From an uncultured Prevotellaceae bacterium (GTDB lineage: Bacteria; Bacteroidota; Bacteroidia; Bacteroidales; Bacteroidaceae), in NCBI GenBank assembly GCA_900318685.1, contig ONLL01000013.1, positions 20,750-84,749 on the forward strand: a stretch of DNA of 64,000 nt, given 5' to 3'. Shown here one piece after another: positions 8,153 to 17,700 of this stretch (its first letter is position 1; each line of letters begins with the position of its first letter). The position numbers were made by a program, and so were the translations under genes. Under the pieces are notes generated by a model. That model searched no databases and had not been told where the DNA came from. It was given only the letters and a program-made list of their open reading frames with translations.

Positions 8153-9223
8153 TTAATCGTACTCCATGACGGTGCGCTGACCCCTGAGAACAGCAAGTGC
8201 GTTGAGTGCCAATGCCTCCATCTCGTCTTCACCAGGGAAGCAGTAGGTGGGTGCAAGGAAGTCGATGCGCTGTCGCAATCGGCTGATGACGTACTCTGAA
8301 CGTGCAAGACCTCCAGTGAGGAGTATGGCGTCGACTTTACCACAGAATACAGCCCCAAGACCCACAATGTTCTTCGCCACATGATAAATCATGGCATTGA
8401 GGATGAGCTCGGCATGTTTATCTCCATATTCGCGGATGCGAAGCTCAATCTCTTTGACGTTGGCAGTGCCAAGGTGAGCGTTGAGTCCAGCCTTTCCTGC
8501 AATGCGCTTCAGGAGTTGCTTCTCACTGTACTTACCACTGAAACAGAGACGGATGAGATCAGCTGCAGGAAGACTGCCGGCACGCTCAGGCGAGAAGGGA
8601 CCTTCGCCATCAAGGGCATTGTTGGCATCGACAGCTCGCCCATGGTCATGGGCAGCCACGGAGATGCCTCCTCCAAGATGGCAGATGATGAGATTGAGGT
8701 CTTCGTAGCTTTTACCTATCTCCTGAGCGAAACGTCGCGCAATAGCTCGCTGGTTGAGTGCGTGCCAGATACAGATACGGTTCATGAGTGGCGACCCTGA
8801 GATGCGTGCATAGTCATTGAGTTCATCAACGACGCCTGGGTCGGCTATGAAAGCCCTGCAGCGTGGTATGCAACAGGCTATATCATGAGCGATGAGACAC
8901 CCGAGGTTGCATGCATGGTTGTGCATGGCGATGCCACTATAGGTATCATCGAGCATCTTCTGATTGATTTCATAGACACCGCCGGCGATGGGTTTCACCA
9001 GTCCTCCACGTCCGATAACAGCATCGAACTCCAGGGGAAGATTGACACGCTGAAGTTCGTCAAGCACGAGCTGCTTGCGATAGTCAAGCTGTTCGATGAC
9101 GTCGTCGAAATGTGCCAAGTCTTCATTAGAGTGTGAAATACTCCGCATGACCAACGGCATCTCGTCTTCATAGACGGCCATCTTGGTAGAGGTAGAGCCA
9201 GGGTTGACAACAAGGATGAGCAT
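8153..9223 (-). CDS. buk: butyrate kinase
   Basis: 356 residues, normal for the family. The N-terminus LILVVNPGSTSTKMAVYEDE is the ASKHA phosphate-binding loop. DLNLIICHLGGGISVAAHDHGRAVDANNAL is the second conserved block, and LTGGLARSEYV the third. It converts butyryl-phosphate (or branched acyl-phosphates) plus ADP to the acid plus ATP. ptb lies 16 bp upstream, so the two form the classic ptb-buk unit. In this lineage, branched-chain fatty acid formation or assimilation is as plausible as butyrate production. Confidence 0.95.
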   Translation of the reverse strand: MLILVVNPGSTSTKMAVYEDEMPLVMRSISHSNEDLAHFDDVIEQLDYRKQLVLDELQRVNLPLEFDAVIGRGGLVKPIAGGVYEINQKMLDDTYSGIAMHNHACNLGCLIAHDIACCIPRCRAFIADPGVVDELNDYARISGSPLMNRICIWHALNQRAIARRFAQEIGKSYEDLNLIICHLGGGISVAAHDHGRAVDANNALDGEGPFSPERAGSLPAADLIRLCFSGKYSEKQLLKRIAGKAGLNAHLGTANVKEIELRIREYGDKHAELILNAMIYHVAKNIVGLGAVFCGKVDAILLTGGLARSEYVISRLRQRIDFLAPTYCFPGEDEMEALALNALAVLRGQRTVMEYD

Positions 9224-9239
9224 AGGCGTTGGGATGAGG

Positions 9240-10124
9240 TTATATGCAAGCTAGCGCAAGAGAGTAGAACTTCGACTGGATGTCATCGGCACGTGAGGTG
9301 AGTACCACGGGCACCTCGGGTCCTGCGAGAATAGCTGCAGTGGTGGCACGACAGAAGAGGGTGATGGTCTTATAGAACACGTTTCCGGCTTGAATGTCGG
9401 GGAAGATAAGCGCATCAGCATGACCACGCAGGGGCGAGGAGAGTCCTTTCTTCTTCAGGGCCTTTGCAGAAAGAGACGTCTTCAGGTCGAGAGGTCCGTC
9501 GACGATGCAAGGTCCAAAGTCACCAGCCTTTGTACGCTCAATGAGTTGTTGATATTCGACAGTGAAGGGGAAGTGCTTGGCGTTTACTTTCTCAGAGCAA
9601 TTGATTAGAGCCACAGCCGGCTCACGTATTCCCATCGAACGGCACAAGCTGAGGAGGTAGGCAAGCTGTGCTTCGCGCTGCTGCTGTGTGGGATAAGGTA
9701 TGACGGCGACATCGGTCATGAAGAGCAGTTTGTCATACTGAGGCATCTGTGCACAGGTGAGATGAGTGAGCACACGCCCCTGCGGCAAAATGCCAGTCTC
9801 TTTATTAAGCACGGCACGCAGCAGGTTATCAGTATTCAGCAGGCCTTTCATAAGCACGTCGGCCTGTCCCTGGCGTACAAGGGCTACTGCACGTGCTGCA
9901 GCGTCATCATCGTCAGAGGCATCGACACGGGGAACACCAGGGAGGGCATTGCCCATCTTTTCCGTCTCTCCTACGAGCACGGGTTCTACAAATCCTGCTT
10001 CCATGGCCTGAGCCACTGCTCCCTGCGTGGTTTCGTCGTATGGGCACACTACTGCCACCCTGCTAGGCTTGTCGCGTCTGGCGAGGTGATCGATGAGTTC
10101 TTCGAAATTCTGTATCGCTTTCAT
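9240..10124 (-). CDS. ptb: phosphate butyryltransferase (phosphate acyltransferase family)
   Basis: 294 residues of the PTA/PTB family. Seen: RVAVVCPYDETTQGAVAQAMEAG near the start, QGQADVLMKGLLNTDNLLRAVLN, the phosphate-binding DVAVIPYPT region, VDGPLDLKTSLS, and a C-terminal LTSRADDIQSKFYSLALA typical of Ptb. It swaps CoA for phosphate on butyryl- or branched acyl-CoA, giving Buk its substrate. Buk lies 16 bp downstream, and an acyltransferase-like gene 18 bp upstream shares the transcript. Confidence 0.93.
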   Translation of the reverse strand: MKAIQNFEELIDHLARRDKPSRVAVVCPYDETTQGAVAQAMEAGFVEPVLVGETEKMGNALPGVPRVDASDDDDAAARAVALVRQGQADVLMKGLLNTDNLLRAVLNKETGILPQGRVLTHLTCAQMPQYDKLLFMTDVAVIPYPTQQQREAQLAYLLSLCRSMGIREPAVALINCSEKVNAKHFPFTVEYQQLIERTKAGDFGPCIVDGPLDLKTSLSAKALKKKGLSSPLRGHADALIFPDIQAGNVFYKTITLFCRATTAAILAGPEVPVVLTSRADDIQSKFYSLALACI

Positions 10125-10142
10125 AGTCTGAATATAAAAGGG

Positions 10143-11306
10143 TTAGAGAGTTTTCTTATAACAGCGACGGCGCTTGTGCTGCTCGTGTTCCAGATAGGTC
10201 CACTGGCTCTGCACCTTGCCGTTGGTCTCCATCTCTACATGTGTCTCACCCCAAAGGAAACCGTGTTTCTGGTAGATGGGAATAAGATCATAGAAAAGAA
10301 GGGCATTAGCACCTTTCTGCCGATATTCGGGCAATACACCTATAAGCAGGCAGTCGACGATGTCCGTCTTATGGAACTTCAATGCACGAATGATGTGCCA
10401 CCATCCGAAAGGCCACAAGCGGCCATTGCGACATTTCTGCAGGGCTTTCGTGAGTGAGGGGAGGGTGATGCCCACACCCACCACGGGATGGGAGTCTATC
10501 GAATGGTCCTCGATAAGCGTAACCATATTGAGGTCGAGCACCTTGAAATACATGCGTATATACTGGTCGATCTGACGCTGTGACATGGTACTGTAACCAT
10601 AGAGCCGTCCGAAGGTCTTGTTGATAACATCGAAGACCTTCTGTCCGTACTGCGCTGGTCCGAAGATATCATGCTTTGTGAGCTTTTTAATCTGAAGGTT
10701 ATAACGCTTCATAATCATCTCCGACACTTTAAGGAACTTCTCGGGCATGCCTTCCTTAGGCACGAAAAGCTTGTACTCAACATAGTCGTTGTCTTTCTCA
10801 TAGCCCTCCATCTGCTCCATCAACTGAGGATAATAAGCATAGTTGTACTCCGTGGCCATGCAACTAAGTTCCTCGAAGCCATGCGTAAGCATACCCTCAG
10901 GATCCATATCGGTGAAGCCGAGAGGACCAATGATCTCCTTCATCTGGTGACGACGTCCAAAGTCTTCGACGGCACCCAGGAGAGCACGCATGACATCAAT
11001 ATCATCAATGAGGTCCAACCATCCAAAGCGGACAGCAGGACGCTGCCACTGTTCGTTATAACGATGATTGATGATGGCTGCCACACGTCCCACCAACTTG
11101 CCGTCCTTATAAGCGAGGTAGTATTCCACGTCACAGAACTCGAAGGCTGCATTGGGATCTTTCGCCCAGGGAGAAAGCGTCTGAACCTCATCACTATATA
11201 AGTTAGGAGCATCATAAGGGCTGCCCTTATACAAATCATAATGCAATTGGATAAAGCGGTCAAGGTCGCGCTTGCTCTCCACTTTCTTTATCTCTATCGT
11301 TGCCAT
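10143..11306 (-). CDS. GNAT-fold acyltransferase-like protein of Bacteroidales (YghO-like)
   Basis: 387 residues, cytoplasmic. The N-terminal part (IQLHYDLYKGSPYDAPN, YYLAYKDGKLVGRVAAIIN, FGWLDLIDD, EIIGPLGFTDMDPEGML) and the C-terminal part (IDCLLIGVLPEYRQKGANALLFYDL-like block) read as two acyl-CoA N-acyltransferase-like halves. The family is common in Bacteroidetes and often lacks a useful name. No experimentally backed substrate is known to me. It is the first gene of the operon with ptb and buk (18-bp gap). That link hints at an acyl-CoA or acyl-phosphate theme, but that is inference. Confidence 0.75.
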   Translation of the reverse strand: MATIEIKKVESKRDLDRFIQLHYDLYKGSPYDAPNLYSDEVQTLSPWAKDPNAAFEFCDVEYYLAYKDGKLVGRVAAIINHRYNEQWQRPAVRFGWLDLIDDIDVMRALLGAVEDFGRRHQMKEIIGPLGFTDMDPEGMLTHGFEELSCMATEYNYAYYPQLMEQMEGYEKDNDYVEYKLFVPKEGMPEKFLKVSEMIMKRYNLQIKKLTKHDIFGPAQYGQKVFDVINKTFGRLYGYSTMSQRQIDQYIRMYFKVLDLNMVTLIEDHSIDSHPVVGVGITLPSLTKALQKCRNGRLWPFGWWHIIRALKFHKTDIVDCLLIGVLPEYRQKGANALLFYDLIPIYQKHGFLWGETHVEMETNGKVQSQWTYLEHEQHKRRRCYKKTL

Positions 11307-11335
11307 TTTTTGCGTATTTGATATGAATTAACGTA

Positions 11336-11343
11336 CAAAGGTA
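11336..11343 (-). promoter_or_regulatory. promoter -7 box of the acyltransferase-ptb-buk operon
   Basis: TACCTTTG followed by TACG on the minus strand, 30 bp before the ATG at 11306. A TTTG lies about 22 bp further upstream. Confidence 0.65.
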
Positions 11344-11416
11344 AGGTTTTTTTCGCATATTTCAGCAAAAAATAATATTTTTTTGCAACTTTTCTTGTCG
11401 TTTCGGGAAAAATTGC

Positions 11417-11424
11417 TATCTTTG
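11417..11424 (+). promoter_or_regulatory. promoter -7 box of the OmpA-like gene
   Basis: TATCTTTG followed by CAG, 36 bp before the ATG at 11460. It is divergent from the acyltransferase operon promoter. Confidence 0.7.
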
Positions 11425-11459
11425 CAGTCAAAATACTAATTACAAACATATCTAGGACA

Positions 11460-12629
11460 ATGAAAAACAAACATCTGATGACACTGGCAGCCACATTGCT
11501 GCTGAGCAGCTCTGCTATAGCACAGGGCCAAGAATGGAAATCATTCTCTTTCGTGGAGGCACAGGGAGGCTTACAACTAACCTCTACCAACGCCCCGATG
11601 GATAAGTTGTTCACCCCGACGGCAGCCCTCTCCCTGGGACATTACTTCACTCCGGTAGTAGGTGCACGCCTACATGTGAATGCCTGGCAGTCAAAGAGCG
11701 GCTTCGTGGGACTAGACCAGTATTACAAATGGAAGTACGTCACTCCCGATCTCGACTTGATGGTAAATCTCTCGAATCTTTTCTGCAGCAGTCAGAGTCA
11801 TGCTCTGAATGTGATCCTGCTGGGTGGTGTGGGACTGAACTACGCATGGGACAATGATGAACTAGCAGATCTGGGCATCGCTCCGAAGCGCATTCCTCTG
11901 GCATGGGAGGACAACCATCTGAGCCACAACCTGCGAGCTGGTCTGCGCCTGGAGACCAACCAGAGCAAGCCATTGGGTTTGTCGCTGGAGTTGAATGCAA
12001 ACTCGCTCGACGACCGTTTCAACTCGAAGGTGAACGACCAGGATGACTGGCAGTTTACTGCTATGCTCGGCCTGACCTACCGCTTCGGCTACAAGGGCAA
12101 GAAGCCTGCTGTTCACATCCCCGTCACCCGTGAGATTGAGGAGACCGTATGGGAAGAAGTGCCTGTGAAGGAGATGGTGAAGGAGCGTCGTCCCATCCAG
12201 AAGACCGAGGCAGTGAAATTGCACAAGGAAGTGTTCTATGCCATCCGCATCAGCGATAACGTCGACCCGAGCGTCATTCAGAAAGAGGTGGCACAGTTCA
12301 TGAAGGAGAACCCCACATCAAAGGTGATGATCGTGGGTTATGCCGACAAAGGTACCGGCAATGCCCGTCTCAACGAGATGTACGCCCGCAAGCGTGCTGA
12401 GACCTTCAAGAAGGACCTGATAGAGAAGCATGGTTGTAATGCCGATAACATCGTGATCGACTCTAAGGGCGATACCGTCCAGCCGTTCCCGGAGGACAAC
12501 GACAAGAACCGTTGCGTGATTATCGATGCTGAGGGTAAGCGTCAAGTGACCGACTACGAGGAAGTAGAGGTCGAGAAGACCGTGATGAAGAAAGTGGAGA
12601 AGAAGGTGAAGCGTACCATCACCGAGTAG
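11460..12629 (+). CDS. OmpA-like outer-membrane protein
   Basis: 389 residues: signal peptide (1-21, ending SSSAIAQ), a beta-rich N-terminal half (about 25-225) with alternating strands like an eight-stranded barrel (LGHYFTPVVGARLHVNAW, HNLRAGLRLE, AMLGLTYRFGYKG), and a C-terminal OmpA/MotB-type domain (about 260-365). The OmpA domain shows SKVMIVGYADKGTGNARLNEMYARKRAETFKKDL, then DKNRCVII. It should anchor the outer membrane to peptidoglycan. Between the two lies a charged linker with VWEEVPVKEMV, and the protein ends in a similar Glu/Lys/Val tail. The last 11 bases overlap the 3' end of the convergent methyltransferase gene. Confidence 0.88.
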   Translation: MKNKHLMTLAATLLLSSSAIAQGQEWKSFSFVEAQGGLQLTSTNAPMDKLFTPTAALSLGHYFTPVVGARLHVNAWQSKSGFVGLDQYYKWKYVTPDLDLMVNLSNLFCSSQSHALNVILLGGVGLNYAWDNDELADLGIAPKRIPLAWEDNHLSHNLRAGLRLETNQSKPLGLSLELNANSLDDRFNSKVNDQDDWQFTAMLGLTYRFGYKGKKPAVHIPVTREIEETVWEEVPVKEMVKERRPIQKTEAVKLHKEVFYAIRISDNVDPSVIQKEVAQFMKENPTSKVMIVGYADKGTGNARLNEMYARKRAETFKKDLIEKHGCNADNIVIDSKGDTVQPFPEDNDKNRCVIIDAEGKRQVTDYEEVEVEKTVMKKVEKKVKRTITE

Positions 12630-13800
12630 CCACAATCAATATCTTTTCACCCGAGGCGAGGGTGGTAGCAAACACGTAGTTGCTGCCACCCTCGCTCAGT
12701 TTAAGCCGTTGGCGCAGCGCAGCCACAGTCAACGGGAAGTTCCTTACACTGATATTAGCCTGCCGCAACGGCATGATTTTCTGATGCAACTCGTGCTTGT
12801 TCATCGACGAGCAGTCAACAATGCGGAAAGAGCGCCCAGGGAATCCTTCAACCGGCTGCTGAGCGACAAAGAGATGACTATTGTGAGCCAATGGCGACAC
12901 GTGATAACGCTGCGCCAACTGGCCGAAGAGTCCGGCCTTCATCAGTGCGGCATGAGGCTCATAGAGCCAGGCTCCTACCAGTGATCCCTGCCAAGTCGTC
13001 ACGAGAGGTTCATCGCCGTCCAAAGGAAATATATCCATACTGCCGTCATTAACGCAAACAACCTTCTGATGATCAGACGGAGTATTGGAGAGCACCAACA
13101 GCAGTTCCTTACATTCATTCTTTACCGCTACGATATGTACCTCCTTTACCCGATGCAGCCCGACATCTACGACTGCCTTGCGCCAGTCAAGCATGGGCGA
13201 GAGCTTCAACATGACATGGTCGGCTTTACTCAGGAGTTCATCCTTCATCGTCAGCACGTTAGGCGAGCAGTCAGTGATGCCATAGGTGCGAGCTCCGTGA
13301 TTGTCACGACGGGCGGGATCAAGGAAAATCAGCGAGGCACTGTCCAAATGATGGAGATAGTCGGAAGCATCTCCCGCCACAATTTCTGCCTTCAGATCAA
13401 GAGTCGCAAAATTGGCTGCAGCTATATCCCGCAATAACGCTTGCTGCTCGACATAGACTGCAGTCTGAAAGGCCTGTGCCATCCAGTAGAAATCGACGCC
13501 AAAGCCTCCTGTAAGGTCAACCAGTTTCTGCCGGTTTCCTCCTAGGCCTTCAGCCACCGATGCTTTGTAGCGTGCCGTGAGCTCACTGGAGCACTGCTCC
13601 ATAGAAAGATGTGGAGGATAAACAATATCGTTGACAGCAGCCCATGAAGGTAACTTGCTACGGGCTGTCTGTCGGCCTTGTATCTGCTGCAGTGCCATAG
13701 TAAGGTCGACGTTCGCGTCCTTGCAACCGCGCAAGGCCAACTGGCGCACGTCATCGTCAGCATGCTCACGCACAAAGCGTCGAGTGGCCTCGTTGATCAT
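12619..13800 (-). CDS. class I SAM-dependent methyltransferase with THUMP-like C-terminal domain
   Basis: 393 residues. Motif I is KLVDLTGGFGVDFYWMAQAF, motif II VYVEQQALLRDIAAANF, and motif IV LIFLDPARRDNHGARTYGI with the DPAR sequence found in RNA or DNA base methyltransferases of this group. The C-terminal third resembles the THUMP-like domain (PF18096) seen in these Bacteroidetes proteins. An RNA substrate is likely but not shown. Its ATG overlaps the stop of the upstream endonuclease gene by four bases (ATGA), implying coupling. Its 3' end overlaps the convergent OmpA-like gene. Confidence 0.82.
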   Translation of the reverse strand: MINEATRRFVREHADDDVRQLALRGCKDANVDLTMALQQIQGRQTARSKLPSWAAVNDIVYPPHLSMEQCSSELTARYKASVAEGLGGNRQKLVDLTGGFGVDFYWMAQAFQTAVYVEQQALLRDIAAANFATLDLKAEIVAGDASDYLHHLDSASLIFLDPARRDNHGARTYGITDCSPNVLTMKDELLSKADHVMLKLSPMLDWRKAVVDVGLHRVKEVHIVAVKNECKELLLVLSNTPSDHQKVVCVNDGSMDIFPLDGDEPLVTTWQGSLVGAWLYEPHAALMKAGLFGQLAQRYHVSPLAHNSHLFVAQQPVEGFPGRSFRIVDCSSMNKHELHQKIMPLRQANISVRNFPLTVAALRQRLKLSEGGSNYVFATTLASGEKILIVATR

Positions 13801-14789
13801 CTGACAATGTATTTCTTGCCGTTCCTCACATAAAGCCCCTTTTGAGGATCTGTCACACGACGACCCTGCAGGTCGTAGAGCCTGGAGGAACCCAGGGCAA
13901 AATTGCGGGTTATCTCACGCACACCACTATCGAATCCTGCATAGCTGAAGGGCAGTTGCTGCTTGTCGCCCCATATATACTGCTCTAGACCAGGATAGTC
14001 TATGAAGGGGTTACGGTTGTTCTGTATCTTGCTGACCGCTTCATTCCGCTTTGTCTCTTTCTCACTGACGGGATCCCGCTCAGCCCAGCTCATCAGCATC
14101 TCAAGCTGCCAGGCGGTTAAGCCGGGATAGGTCGAACCATCGATGGTGGGCTGTACGCCCTCCTTGTCACCATAGTTGCGATACCAGTCTGACAGTTTTT
14201 CCTCATAGCACGTCACCATATAAAAATATGTACGCGCGAAGTCACCTTTGTACTCGTCGTTGGGTTCGAACACCTTACCCTTATAGCCCGGATAGGTGCA
14301 GGCACCCAGCTTGCTGAAACCGTTGGCCGACATATAGTCCTCACCAGCTGTTTCGCCGAACGGATAGTTCGAGCGACGATTGTTCACCACCTTGTCCGTG
14401 GGGTACATGTGGTGCAGATCGGTGTACATCGGCTGTACCTTTCCCCCGAACCAGCTGTTGGGCCATGAGTGCTCACGGTTGTAATATTGTCCCTCCTTGT
14501 TACCGCTACCCGGGTCCTGATCTGTGCCGAAGGTAAAGTTGCTGATGCCAGAGTACATGTCCCACACCTTCCCGTCATCGCGGACGTCAGTAGTGCAGAA
14601 ATCGGTCCATAAGTCACCGTATGTACGCTCTGTGCGGTTGTAGATTATGGCACAGAGGGCGGTTTTCAACTCCGCACCAGTCTTACCGTCAGCATCCTGA
14701 TAATAACTGCCCGACGAGCCGGGGCCCTGGGCACCGGCACTTACGGCGATGGCAATGCTCCCGATAAATATGCAGATTCTCTTTTTCAT
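13797..14789 (-). CDS. secreted endonuclease I family protein
   Basis: 330 residues with a signal peptide (1-20). The body matches bacterial endonuclease I (PF04231, His-Me finger): YYNREHSWPNSWFGG, then YTDLHHMYPTDKVVNNRRSNYPFGE, which supplies the catalytic His and metal-binding Asn. It would degrade extracellular nucleic acid for nutrients. The C-terminus LYDLQGRRVTDPQKGLYVR, ending in GKKYIVR, is the sorting-like tail also seen on the neighbouring C10 protease and on two other window proteins. It overlaps the methyltransferase start by four bases and lies 3 bp downstream of the C10 protease gene, so three genes form an operon. Confidence 0.9.
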   Translation of the reverse strand: MKKRICIFIGSIAIAVSAGAQGPGSSGSYYQDADGKTGAELKTALCAIIYNRTERTYGDLWTDFCTTDVRDDGKVWDMYSGISNFTFGTDQDPGSGNKEGQYYNREHSWPNSWFGGKVQPMYTDLHHMYPTDKVVNNRRSNYPFGETAGEDYMSANGFSKLGACTYPGYKGKVFEPNDEYKGDFARTYFYMVTCYEEKLSDWYRNYGDKEGVQPTIDGSTYPGLTAWQLEMLMSWAERDPVSEKETKRNEAVSKIQNNRNPFIDYPGLEQYIWGDKQQLPFSYAGFDSGVREITRNFALGSSRLYDLQGRRVTDPQKGLYVRNGKKYIVR

Positions 14790-14792
14790 CAG

Positions 14793-17700
14793 TTATCGCT
14801 TTACTACTTTTTTCTTTTGGCTCGTGACATAGACCCCCTTACGCGTCGGAGACTTCACGCGTCGGCCTTGCATGTCGTAGGCCACGCCATCGCCCTCAGC
14901 ATCGACAGCTATGCCGGCAATGGCATCTGAGGCCACCACCGTCAGCATTCCATCAACATAGGTTATCTCGTAGTTCTGGGCTGCAGCACCACTCACAGTG
15001 ATAGCATACTCACCGGCAGGACTGTCGGGCGTGGCCTCACAGCTGACAACGGGCTGCTGCGTGAGCACCTCGTATGTCTCACGATTGCGGAATCCCTTAT
15101 AGGTCACTTCAAACTCCGGGTTCTCTTCACCCTGTTTACGCGTATACGACTTTGCCGTGATGGTCAGTGCAGCAGGTGTCACACTGAACTCACCCTCTTC
15201 ACAGATGAGTCCCCTCGAGGTGATGGTACCTGGTAAGGTGTGGATGACATACGTTCCCACGGGTGTTGTAGCATCGGTGATCTCATCACACTTCATCTCT
15301 GGCTCGCCATTAATGGGAGCACCTTTCACCTCAAACTTCAGCGGGGCGACGGCACGTCCGTAGATGCGGCTAGCAGGCTGAGGTTTCACCACAGGAATAC
15401 CTGTGTACTCCGTTACGGCATAGTCTTGCCACTTATCGGAAGCCAGATAACTCTCGACAAGTTTCCCTGGCACAAAGATAGTAGCAGCACTAGGTACATT
15501 GCATGAAGCAAAGGGCACGACGCCCTCCTCGTTCATCACCACGACATATTTCAGGGCCGAGCATCCTGTAAAGGCATACTTGCCCAGTGATGTCACTTGC
15601 TGTGGAAGGTAGATGCTCAGCAGGGATGACGAGTTACGGAAAGCATTCTCAGGTATCTCCGTCAGTGCGGTGAAATAGCGTAGCTCATCGAGGCTCTTCA
15701 GGCTCGACTGGTTGCGGAAGATTTCGCCCAGCTCCCTTACCTCTGCGGCTTCCTCACGCGACAGCTCACCGTCGGCATTCTGGTCCCAGTTCTCCAGACA
15801 GATATCCCGGGCACGGCTGTCAGCGAAAGTGATGTAGTGCAGCTTATCACGCAGTGATAAAACGGCATCACGGATCTCCTGGGCTGTACTCGACAAGTTG
15901 TCGTAGACGGCTTGTTCCTCGTCCTTCGCTATTGACTGCTCTTCACACTTCAACAGTAGCGTCTTCAGCTCGGCAATGGTGGCATCGAGTTCTTCGGCAG
16001 CCTTCATATCGTCGAGGGTGATGAAAGCCCACTGACAGCCTTTCTCATGACCTAGATAGGTCACATCACTGTAAATACCGTCCGTAGGCGAATAGGCATC
16101 ATTGCGATGATCGCTCTGCGTGCCCAGGTATTCGCCTTCGACATAGGAGGCATCTGCGACAGGCACCTGCAGTGTATAGATGTTCTCACCCACGGGCACT
16201 ACCTGCCAATAGGCACTGGTGCCGGTATTGCCGTCGACGAAACATGCCTTCACGCCTTCGCCCACCTTCGTGTCGCTGCTGGTGCGGAAAAGCACCTTGC
16301 CGTCCTTACCTGTCTGCGATGAGTAGAGGAAATATTGTCCCTCGTCCATCGACTTCGTGCGGCGCCACTCATACTGCATGCCCTTTCGGCTGACCACGGC
16401 CTGTGTGCCATAAGCCTCACCCTTGTCGATGAACTTGCGGGTAGCCACGTTGTAGATATAACCCACCACACCTTCGCTAATGGGCGAGAACTGTGGCTTC
16501 GTACGTGTGCGGACCTCAATGATATTGCCGAAGTCTTTCCAGACTGGAGCCTGCTCATAAAGATCCTTCGACCCGGCAGGCACTTGTAAAGTGACATTCT
16601 GCAGGCTGATGTTGCGGAACACATTATTGCCTAGGGCAATCGTCGACGGGTCAGGATTGGTCACAGTCACTGTAGTCAGTGCGCGGCAGCCGTCGAACGC
16701 ATTATCGCCCAAGGTGTTGAGATATTCAGGCAGGTTGATGCTCTTCAGGCTCGAGCAGTTGCGGAAGGCACGATAGTAGATGCGCTCGATGCTTTCCGGC
16801 AGTACGATAGACTCCAGCTTGGAGCAGTTCTCGAAGCTGTTGCCATAAAGCGTGGTGAGACTGGTGAAGAGCTGCATCTCATCAAAGGTGGTGATGGCCG
16901 TGTTATAGAACAGCGTACCAAGATTGTCGAGCTGCGATGCCTCGGTCTTGCTCAGCTCACCGTCGGCATCAATGTCGAAGTTGGCAATGCACCGCTGGCG
17001 CACCAGCTCATCTTCGAAGTTCACCAAGTTGAGCCGTTGGCGCAGAGTCTTCTGTGCATCGAGCAATTGCTGCGTAGTGCTCTCCATGTTCTCAAGCACA
17101 GCACGCTCGGCTTCGCACTTGACGTGACGGGCGTCGGCCATGTCCACCAGTGCCTGCAGGGCCTTTGCTGCCTGGAAGTTGGCGGTGAGGTTGGCATCAT
17201 AGAGCACAAAGCGCCACTGGCAGTCCAGCTCATGACCCTCATAGGGCACATCACTATATACACCCCAGGTGGGTGATGCGGCATTGCTCTTGTGGTCGGT
17301 CTGCACGCCCCAGCAGTTGCCTTCCTGATAGTTGGTATATCCCTCGGGTATGCTCAGCGTATAAGTATTATCACCTAGGTCGGTTACCTTCCAATAGGCA
17401 TTCTTTGTGAGCGAAGCACCGTCGACAAAGGCTGCCTGCACTCCCTGGCCCACATTGACATCTGTGGAGGTACGGAAGAGGAAATGGCCATCACGGCCTG
17501 TATCGTCGCTGGTAATCTGATAGACGCCTTCGGGCATGCTCGACAGGTGACGCAGTACGAAGCGCATGGGTGTGGTGCCCGTGTCCACGACAGCCTGAGT
17601 GCCCCAGGCCTCACCCTTCGTCAGATAGCGGCCTGATCCCACATGATGGAGGTACATCTGCTGTCCTTCGGCGAGGGCTGCAAAGTGTCCGTAGCTGATG

